Source: Bermanella sp047628755
GTDB taxonomy: Bacteria > Pseudomonadota > Gammaproteobacteria > Pseudomonadales > Oceanobacteraceae
NCBI GenBank assembly: GCA_047628755.1
Contig: JBLHVV010000047.1
Coordinates: forward strand, 1-22,151
Length of the DNA: 22,151 nucleotides
Direction: 5' to 3'
Below are positions 1-6,349 of the stretch, one piece after another. The first letter of the stretch is position 1, and every line of letters begins with the position of its first letter. The notes under the pieces were generated by a model that was not told where the DNA came from, searched no databases, and worked only from the letters and a program-made list of their open reading frames with translations. The position numbers and the translations under genes are program-made.

Positions 1-54
1 GCGAGTATGACGTAGGGATTCGCGAGTATGACGTAGGGATTCGCGAGTATGACG
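1..54. repeat. 21-bp direct tandem repeat at window edge (about 2.6 copies)
   Basis: Two perfect 21-bp units occupy 1-21 and 22-42, each beginning gcgagtatgacg and ending gggattc. A third unit starts at 43 and keeps the first 12 bases (gcgagtatgacg) before diverging into gagaatggttcg. The array may extend beyond the left edge. It is non-coding and lies downstream of the MFS gene stop. The gcgRgNatgacg core resembles dispersed intergenic repeats common in gammaproteobacteria; that link is inference. Confidence 0.8.
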
Positions 55-61
55 AGAATGG

Positions 62-93
62 TTCGTTAATATAACGAAGAGTCTTAAAGACTC
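62..93. repeat. Two adjacent inverted repeats downstream of the MFS gene
   Basis: TTCGTTA (62-68) pairs with TAACGAA (72-78) across a 3-nt spacer, and GAGTCTT (79-85) pairs with AAGACTC (87-93) around a single base. They start 5 nt past the stop of the leftward MFS gene. They could fold in the transcript 3' end of the BASS-SDR-propeller-MFS unit, but neither has a clear U-tract on the minus strand, so a terminator role is only possible. Confidence 0.45.
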
Positions 94-97
94 ACAT

Positions 98-1288
98 TCA
101 GGTTGCTTTGAAACTAGTAAACTCCTTCAAATGTGTCCCTTTAACTGTCAACCATATTGTCGCTACAATAAATAATGCCCCAATTACATACAAGCTTATA
201 GGTACACTCACTCCTTGTGCAATTGCACCTGCTAGAACTCCAGCCATAGCTGAGACCACTTGACTAATAATTGTATAAATACTCATGACACGGCCTCTTA
301 TAGCTTCAGGTGTGAAGTGTTGTAAACCGGCCACTATAAAACTCACTACTATGCCAGCAAGAGTTGTAGAGATCATCAATATAACGCAACTCAGCCATAC
401 AGTTTCAACCAAGCCAATCAAAGCCATGGATATGCCGCATAAAAACAACATTGTGATAATAGACTTACCTATAGATAGATGATTTTTTAATTTCATTGCG
501 GCAATGCCACCTATGATTAACGACACTGCAATCAATGCAAGGTATTGGCCTTTTTCTAAAGGGTTAAGAGCCAACATCTGATCGGCCACTTGGGGCAAGA
601 TCACCTGCATTGGGCCCATCATCATATATCCAATAATGGCTGAGAAAAGTAATTGATAAATAACCGGATTTGTTTTTAAAATAGAAAAACAGTCTCCCCA
701 TTCCTGTTTTAAGTTTTGATGAGATCGGCGTTTATGAACATTTGGCGCATTAATCAATAGCAAACTAGATATCAAAAATAAACTAATACTGGTTAATGCC
801 ACACCACTCCAGTCAAAGTATTGTTTGATTTGTGTGAGAATAATCGGCGCTAAGCCAAAACCCACCATCACCAATAAATTAAATGTAATGGTGGACTGCG
901 GAAGTTCTTCATTAGTTACGTACTGGCCCATTGCGGCAAGCCGAGATGGGGCCACAAATGACCATGCTATGCCAATAAAAAAACTGGCTGTCAAAAATAT
1001 TACGATGCTGAACTCAGGTTTATAAGACATAACATAAAACATGCCTAACACCCCCAAAATAAAAAAGTTTTGAGAAATAAGTAAAACCTTCTTAGCACTA
1101 TAACGATCAATATACGCGCCTCCCAACCAACCAAATATCAATGGAGGTCCGAAGCATAATCCATAAGCTATGCCCGCAAGTAAAGATGATTCAAATACTT
1201 CAAGGCTGTACATTATCGCACTGTAATTCACCATATGACCCGCTACGAAAGCCACAAAGCATGAAATATAAAACACAATTAACTTCAT
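98..1288 (-). CDS. MFS transporter
   Basis: A 396-398 residue integral membrane protein with about 12 hydrophobic segments, the usual size for the major facilitator superfamily. Between TM2 and TM3 the segment GGAYIDRYSAKK matches the conserved MFS loop (G-x3-D-R-x-[GS]-x-[KR]-[KR]). The equivalent loop in the second half is degenerate, and IRGRVMSIYTI near residue 335 resembles the EntS/MFS_3 type of drug or siderophore exporter. The start is ambiguous: ATG at 1288, or GTG two codons upstream at 1294; neither has a strong Shine-Dalgarno. It is the last gene of the leftward group, 22 nt or more after the cytochrome-propeller gene. In this context it may export or import the compound handled by that operon. 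The substrate cannot be read from the sequence. Confidence 0.88.
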   Translation of the reverse strand: MKLIVFYISCFVAFVAGHMVNYSAIMYSLEVFESSLLAGIAYGLCFGPPLIFGWLGGAYIDRYSAKKVLLISQNFFILGVLGMFYVMSYKPEFSIVIFLTASFFIGIAWSFVAPSRLAAMGQYVTNEELPQSTITFNLLVMVGFGLAPIILTQIKQYFDWSGVALTSISLFLISSLLLINAPNVHKRRSHQNLKQEWGDCFSILKTNPVIYQLLFSAIIGYMMMGPMQVILPQVADQMLALNPLEKGQYLALIAVSLIIGGIAAMKLKNHLSIGKSIITMLFLCGISMALIGLVETVWLSCVILMISTTLAGIVVSFIVAGLQHFTPEAIRGRVMSIYTIISQVVSAMAGVLAGAIAQGVSVPISLYVIGALFIVATIWLTVKGTHLKEFTSFKAT

Positions 1289-1316
1289 TTTCACTCATCT
1301 ACTTTTTAAATAATAA

Positions 1317-3110
1317 CTAATTAAATATACTGGGTTTTAAAACAATTAATGTTGGCTGTGCATCTTCAATATGCCAACTAGGGAAGCTTGAATTTGTAGT
1401 GAAAACTGTCCCATCTGGTGCAATTTCTACATCGCGAGTAAATGTCACTTTTTTAGGCAATGGGTAATGCTGCCAACGTTCTTCTTTATAATAATAAGCA
1501 TACAATGAATCTGATGTATTACCGTTAACCCAAATTATTGAACGACTATGATCTATATTTAATGAGTACGGTGTTTCACTTCCAAAAGGCTCAACTGGCA
1601 AGTCGTAAAGTTGGAATATTTCTTTTTCTTGATCAAATTTAGCAATTTGAGATTCTGGAAAGGCTGCTATCCAAATTCCACCCTGCTTATCAATTCTTAA
1701 GCGACGGGGACCTTTAAAAGGAGTGTCATACATTTTAACAATATGAGTAACAGGATCAATTCGACCTATACTATCGGTATGTAGGCGTGCAAACCAAACT
1801 CCACCATCAGGTGCTATATCAATACCATAAGGTAAAGGCACACCAGTTGAGTCTCTGTCTACTGAGGCCCAGTTACCTACTGGTAACCCCCAACTCATTA
1901 ACTTAAATAATACTCCCATTAAATGAATAGTAATGGTTTCTTTAAAACTACGTGATGGTAAATCAATTAACTTAAATGTTTCAGTATTACGATTAAATAC
2001 GCCCACTTGATTTGAAAGAGCCAAGGTAAACCAAACGTTATCATTTTCGTCTATACGCAATGTGTGTGGATAATAACCATCATCCATATGATGGTTAGTC
2101 CACTCCTTTGTATTTGGGTTAAATTCAATAATTCGTTGCTGGTAAGACGCTGTAATAAAAATATTATTGTCTTTTTGGCTTTCTGCAAATGAATGAATAC
2201 CGGCAAATGTTTCATGCTTAGGAAAATCTTTTAACCGTGAACCTAGCAACCCACCATGCTGATCCCACTCTTCTTTTGGTAACTTGTAAACTGTGTATTC
2301 ACCCGTCTTAGTATCCATCTCATACATTCTATCTTGTAAGTTGTCGCCAATATAAACCTTACCTGTCGAATGATACAAAAGATCATGCATTTGTGAAAAG
2401 CTATCGCCAATCGGCCACTCTACTATAGAAGCTTCTTTTAAATGATCACCCCAAGGAGTGCCAGCTGATATTAATTCTGGATTAGCATTTAAACGTGCGT
2501 ATTTTTCATGCAATAATTTTGGTAATTCATCCTGTGCATCGTCAGCCAGACGGGCACCATAATTTACCATTCTGTAGATCACTTCATCCCACTGTTCAAT
2601 ACTGCGATCTCGGCGCAAGTACATACTGCCTTGCTGATGGCAAAAACCACATTGCATAATATAGTGTTTCTTTAAGTCAGTTTCTAAGTCTAAAGCGGCT
2701 AACCAACTGTTAGCGGGTCGAGATGCGGCCAAAGCAACTGGGTCTACTTCAAGTTGCATAACCGGTTCCCATATGACATTTCCTTCCATCTCGATAATTT
2801 GATCTTTAAAACCCGGTTTTCTTAGACGGTATCGTACGGTTTGATCATTTAGCGTAGTAAATTCAACACGACCTTTGGCATCAGTAAATTTTGAATAACT
2901 GGCACTGGAACGATTAACAATTCCTTCAGGAGGATATCCGTTGTCGCTGCGATCAATGGTGAAACCTAAAACAGGAGTTTGCGACACCATTACGTTAGTA
3001 ACTAAGCTCCCATATTCGTTCTTAACCTGAACTATTCCTGCCGAGGTCAATAGAGAAAAACTGCTTAGCAGGGGAATAAATACACCTAGCAATACTTTAA
3101 ATGATCTCAT
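1317..3110 (-). CDS. Secreted c-type cytochrome / Vgb-like beta-propeller fusion protein
   Basis: A 597-residue exported protein. Residues 1-24 form a Sec signal peptide (charged start, then hydrophobic LLGVFIPLLSSFSLL and a TSA-G cleavage region). Residues about 25-120 look like a carboxypeptidase-regulatory/Cna-B-like beta-sandwich (VKNEYGSLVTNVMV, TDAKGRVEF, YRLRKPGF). Residues 150-205 hold one heme-c site, CGFCH at 154-158, followed by RMVNYGARL, whose Met181 is a candidate axial ligand. From about 225 to the end, seven repeats of the type [PH]-x-x-[IL]-x-I-D-x-x-x-x-[IV]-W-[FI] ... IxxFD ... xYxLP make a seven-bladed propeller like virginiamycin B lyase. I could not confirm Vgb catalytic residues, so calling it a streptogramin lyase would be wrong. 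It is probably a periplasmic oxidase or electron-transfer protein. The ATG overlaps the SDR stop as ATGA, implying translational coupling. Confidence 0.85.
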   Translation of the reverse strand: MRSFKVLLGVFIPLLSSFSLLTSAGIVQVKNEYGSLVTNVMVSQTPVLGFTIDRSDNGYPPEGIVNRSSASYSKFTDAKGRVEFTTLNDQTVRYRLRKPGFKDQIIEMEGNVIWEPVMQLEVDPVALAASRPANSWLAALDLETDLKKHYIMQCGFCHQQGSMYLRRDRSIEQWDEVIYRMVNYGARLADDAQDELPKLLHEKYARLNANPELISAGTPWGDHLKEASIVEWPIGDSFSQMHDLLYHSTGKVYIGDNLQDRMYEMDTKTGEYTVYKLPKEEWDQHGGLLGSRLKDFPKHETFAGIHSFAESQKDNNIFITASYQQRIIEFNPNTKEWTNHHMDDGYYPHTLRIDENDNVWFTLALSNQVGVFNRNTETFKLIDLPSRSFKETITIHLMGVLFKLMSWGLPVGNWASVDRDSTGVPLPYGIDIAPDGGVWFARLHTDSIGRIDPVTHIVKMYDTPFKGPRRLRIDKQGGIWIAAFPESQIAKFDQEKEIFQLYDLPVEPFGSETPYSLNIDHSRSIIWVNGNTSDSLYAYYYKEERWQHYPLPKKVTFTRDVEIAPDGTVFTTNSSFPSWHIEDAQPTLIVLKPSIFN

Positions 3111-4057
3111 GATTTTACATATTCCTTCTCCGTTTCTTGCAAAAATGCTTCAAATGCTTGCTCGGTACTTTTACTTGGCTGATACTTAAAATTAGCCTTT
3201 ATTTTATCGTTAGCCAATACCGGTCTAAATTCAATAAACTTAACCTGCTCTGGACCATATTGAGATAATTTTAGCGGCTTTAAAATACACAAAAAAAATT
3301 TTAGTAAGTTTGAAGGTATCGGCAAATAAAACTTGTTTAATCGTTTAGCTATATTCTTGAGAGTCAAGGTACCATCACCTGCCACATTGTATACACCTTG
3401 AATATCTGTAACAGCTGCCTCAATTAAATAATTAACTAAATCGTCTATCCATATAATTACAAAAGGAGACTCGCTCCTGGCAATACCACAGATAATTTTT
3501 TTACTAAAAATATTTGTAATTGGATTATTAAAGTCTGGGCCTAATACCGTACCAGGTCGCAATACTACCTGGCTAAGTTGCGGATATTCTTTTCTATAAC
3601 GAACCAAAATTTCCTCTACCTGACGCTTATGAGACGAATAAAAATAATCATCATTTCCGCGTACTGGCATATCTTCGGTTAACCAATCTGAATTGTCTTC
3701 CCAATAGCCATAGGCAGCACCACTAGATGTAATAACAAACTTTTTAACTCCAACTTTTACCGACGTTTCTAACAGCCGCTCGGTGGCTTTAACATCTATG
3801 TCATGGGCTTGATTCACTGTCATTAATTTAGGTAATTGAATAATGGAAGCTAAATGAATGATTACATCTGGTTTAATTTTTTCTACCCATATGAAAAATT
3901 CATCATTTCGAATATCAAACGATGCGTGAACGCTTTTGGCCCCGTAGTCTAATGGTTCTAATGCCGTAGTATATAAATCCACATTTAAATAGCTTTCTAA
4001 TATTTTAACTAACCTAGAGCCTATATCACCAGCAGCTCCGGTGATTAATATTTTCAT
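3107..4057 (-). CDS. NAD-dependent epimerase/dehydratase, extended SDR family
   Basis: A cytoplasmic Rossmann-fold protein of 316 residues. The N-terminus carries the dinucleotide-binding glycine motif TGAAGDIG (residues about 7-14). An acidic/hydrophobic DVIIHLASI strand is at 65-73, the catalytic serine region is VITSSGAAYG (109-118), and the active-site YxxxK is Y141-S-S-H-K145. VVLRPGTVLGP is the typical extended-SDR substrate-domain entry. The start is ATG at 4057; the in-frame TTG one codon upstream would add a spurious Met. The ATG overlaps the TGA of the BASS transporter gene (TGATG), and its own TGA overlaps the next ATG, so it sits in a translationally coupled operon. Substrate unknown; sugar-nucleotide epimerase or a 3-beta-hydroxysteroid-dehydrogenase-like activity are both possible for this fold. 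Confidence 0.88.
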   Translation of the reverse strand: MKILITGAAGDIGSRLVKILESYLNVDLYTTALEPLDYGAKSVHASFDIRNDEFFIWVEKIKPDVIIHLASIIQLPKLMTVNQAHDIDVKATERLLETSVKVGVKKFVITSSGAAYGYWEDNSDWLTEDMPVRGNDDYFYSSHKRQVEEILVRYRKEYPQLSQVVLRPGTVLGPDFNNPITNIFSKKIICGIARSESPFVIIWIDDLVNYLIEAAVTDIQGVYNVAGDGTLTLKNIAKRLNKFYLPIPSNLLKFFLCILKPLKLSQYGPEQVKFIEFRPVLANDKIKANFKYQPSKSTEQAFEAFLQETEKEYVKS

Positions 4058-4956
4058 CAAGCGATACCTACGTTCTTTTTCATATATTTTCGACTAACGC
4101 CAGCAAATATCATCCCTGACACTATGTGCCAAGTTCCCCAGAATGCGCAAATTAAAGCCATACCATATTCTCCATTAAACTGGCTAAATACAATGGCTAT
4201 AGCTAAAGAAGAATTTTGCATACCTACTTCTAAAGTAACTGCTTTTTTGTCTGCTATTGGTAAGCCACCAATTGACGATGCGGCATAACCGGTACCCATG
4301 GCTAAAATATTGTGGACTAAAACAGCTGCAAACAGTATCCAAAACTGGGCAATAAAATGTTCATAATTAGCCATAACAGCGATGAAAATAAATAGAAATA
4401 ATGCAACAGCACTCAAATACTTTAATACCTTATGTATTTTTTGACCTATGGTGGGATAAAAATGCTGAATGATAAAGCCCAAGGCTAAAGGCGCTAAAAG
4501 TACAAAGACAAGCGTTTGAATAATATCTGCACCACTGACGTTTATGTTAAGCAATAATGCATTAGCCGCTGGATTCACAGATGCCCAAAACATGAAGTTA
4601 ATGGGAAGCATAACCACTGCAATAGTGCTCGAAATAGCCGTCATAGAGATAGATAATGCTGTATTGCCACCAGCCATATGTGTAATAAAATTAGATAGAG
4701 CGCCACCTGGACAAGCAGCTACCAAGATCATGCCTAACTCAATCGCAGCTGGTAACTCTAGTAACAAGGTTAGGCCGCAAGTAAACCCTGGTAATAATAA
4801 AAATTGAGCAACTAGACCAATAGCTGGAGCCTTAGGAGATTTAAATACTTTTAAAAAATCTTGTGGCTTTATATCTAGTGCTAAACCTAAAACCATCATT
4901 GCTAATGTTAGGTTAAGTATCCATTGCTGGCTCGCGTCATACTGTATTTCTGGCAT
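4057..4956 (-). CDS. Bile acid:sodium symporter (BASS) family transporter
   Basis: An inner-membrane protein with about 9-10 hydrophobic segments. Family features include the early LTLAMMVLGLALDIKPQDF helix, AACPGGALSNFITHMAGGNTALSISMTAISS (the first crossover and Na+-binding region) and the late EVGMQNSSLAIAI motif (second crossover). Family members import organic anions such as bile acids, 2-keto acids or pantoate with Na+. I prefer the ATG at 4956 (299 residues, product starting MPEIQYD), preceded by aagagaaac. The longer ATG at 5037 adds 27 residues that look non-conserved and lacks a ribosome-binding site. First gene of the coupled unit, downstream of the AraC regulator. The actual solute is not deducible. 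Confidence 0.9.
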   Translation of the reverse strand: MPEIQYDASQQWILNLTLAMMVLGLALDIKPQDFLKVFKSPKAPAIGLVAQFLLLPGFTCGLTLLLELPAAIELGMILVAACPGGALSNFITHMAGGNTALSISMTAISSTIAVVMLPINFMFWASVNPAANALLLNINVSGADIIQTLVFVLLAPLALGFIIQHFYPTIGQKIHKVLKYLSAVALFLFIFIAVMANYEHFIAQFWILFAAVLVHNILAMGTGYAASSIGGLPIADKKAVTLEVGMQNSSLAIAIVFSQFNGEYGMALICAFWGTWHIVSGMIFAGVSRKYMKKNVGIA

Positions 4957-5053
4957 CAAGTTTCTCTTATTATTATATTGATGATGTTGGTACACTTTAA
5001 AACAATAATTGAAAATAGTACTGACCAACAAGGCCATTCAACTGTCGTTTAGG

Positions 5054-5066
5054 GTCAATTTTTGAC
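5054..5066. promoter_or_regulatory. Small inverted repeat in the leader of the BASS operon
   Basis: GTCAA-ttt-TTGAC is a perfect 5-bp inverted repeat with a 3-nt spacer in the 101-182 nt leader between the AraC gene and the transporter. It could be an operator half-site pair or part of a -35-like element (TTGAC). Only the symmetry is seen; function is inference. Confidence 0.25.
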
Positions 5067-5138
5067 ATGGTACGCCAAACTTAGATAATTAATATACAGT
5101 GAAGGCAATGAGGAGAGATGGTTAAAATGAAAATATAG

Positions 5139-6167
5139 TCATTTGTTTTCAACAAGAGAAGACACTCTGTAACGTCTTGGAGTAGTTCCCGTCCAACGTT
5201 TGAAAGCCCTTTGAAATGCACTTTGCTCCGAAAACCCAATCCGTTCGCTTACATACAAAACAGAGTTATGAGTTTGCCGTAAATACGTTAACGCAAGTTC
5301 TTTGCGTATAGCGTCCAGTACTTGAGTAAAGCTAGTACCGTAATCCTGAAGTTTACGCTGTGTACTTCGTACACTAAGGTTTAAGTAATCTGCTACTTCT
5401 TCTATATCGGGAACATGATTGGGGAGCGTTTTAATCACATAGTCTTTTATAACTTCAAGTGGAGAGCTAAAAGTTTGATGCGCTAACATAGATTGGGCGT
5501 GCTGCACCAAAACATTGTTAAGTTCCACGTCAGCCTTCCTTAATGAATCTTGAAGCTCAACATTATTCATAACAATGCCATTGAACTCACTCGAAAAAAT
5601 AACAGGACAGTTAAAATAATCAGCATAACAGGCTTCATTCCCATGGGCTTTATGGGTAAAAAACACTGAAGCGGGGGTATATTTGTCGTTATTAGTTAAA
5701 ACCCGAGCAAGGCTTACCAAACCTGTAATTATTTGTTCTGGCAAGTGGTGACTGCAATTATACGCAGGAATCCATTGCAAGGTTGTTACGGCACCGTAAT
5801 TTGATCGAATCGGTGCACCCATATTTCCTGACAGTGACTGAAACTTGTACTGATCATCCAAAGCCGCACCCATACTTTGTGAAGTCAGAGCAATATAACC
5901 TAATACGCCCCAGCGATCGGCTTCGAAATACTGTCCAAACTTAAACCCAAGATTACTGTCATTTAAACCATTGCTGGCAAAGCTATACAGATCTTCGAGA
6001 CGGCCTACATCTATTAACAAACGACTGTCGTTCAACTGGTCTTCAGACAAATTTGCCGCTTGCAGCAAGGCAAGCCTATCAAGACCTTGCCTCTCACAAT
6101 AATTGATCAGTGAGCGCACAGGCTGGATGGCTATCTTTGGGTCAAAGGTAATAAAAGGCTTATACAT
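5139..6167 (-). CDS. AraC-family transcriptional regulator with PF12625-type N-terminus
   Basis: A 342-residue regulator. The N-terminal two thirds (LINYCERQGLDRLALLQAANLSEDQL, LGFKFGQYFEADRWGVLGYIALTSQSMGAAL) match the arabinose-binding-type AraC N-domain found in OruR/ArgR-like proteins. The C-terminal 90 residues form the double helix-turn-helix: VADYLNLSVRSTQRKLQDYGTSF, then VSERIGFSEQSAFQRAFKRWTGTTPRRYR, the canonical second-HTH signature. It is read in the same direction as the BASS-SDR-propeller-MFS unit and lies just upstream of it, making it the likely inducer-responsive activator of that unit. Ligand unknown, plausibly the substrate of the transporter. The start region has no good Shine-Dalgarno. 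Confidence 0.9.
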   Translation of the reverse strand: MYKPFITFDPKIAIQPVRSLINYCERQGLDRLALLQAANLSEDQLNDSRLLIDVGRLEDLYSFASNGLNDSNLGFKFGQYFEADRWGVLGYIALTSQSMGAALDDQYKFQSLSGNMGAPIRSNYGAVTTLQWIPAYNCSHHLPEQIITGLVSLARVLTNNDKYTPASVFFTHKAHGNEACYADYFNCPVIFSSEFNGIVMNNVELQDSLRKADVELNNVLVQHAQSMLAHQTFSSPLEVIKDYVIKTLPNHVPDIEEVADYLNLSVRSTQRKLQDYGTSFTQVLDAIRKELALTYLRQTHNSVLYVSERIGFSEQSAFQRAFKRWTGTTPRRYRVSSLVENK

Positions 6168-6170
6168 GGC

Positions 6171-6183
6171 TTGATTAAATCAA
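6171..6183. promoter_or_regulatory. Palindrome immediately upstream of the AraC-gene start
   Basis: TTGAT-taa-ATCAA is a perfect 5-bp inverted repeat lying 3 nt before the start codon, where a ribosome-binding site would be expected. It could be an autoregulatory operator or simply AT-rich sequence. Only the symmetry is directly seen. Confidence 0.25.
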
Positions 6184-6349
6184 TTTGTCACCGAGAGTCA
6201 ATTTTTTATTTTCTACAGGACATAAGTTATAAGTGAGAAAAGTTCTATATCATCATTAACAATCACTTTTCCAGAAAGTTATATCTTACTAGCCATTCAT
6301 AGTTGCAGACAAATTAGTCTGGAATTTGAGCCACTCTAAAATTAAAATA

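Noticed and set aside
1..54. CRISPR array
   Set aside because: Units are contiguous with no spacers of regular length, and no cas genes are nearby.
1317..3110. Streptogramin-resistance lyase (Vgb)
   Set aside because: The propeller repeats resemble Vgb, but the heme-c segment, long N-terminus and unconfirmed catalytic residues make that function unsupported.
6306..6321. CAGAC/GTCTG hairpin as clpB terminator
   Set aside because: Only 5 bp of stem and no U-tract on the minus strand.
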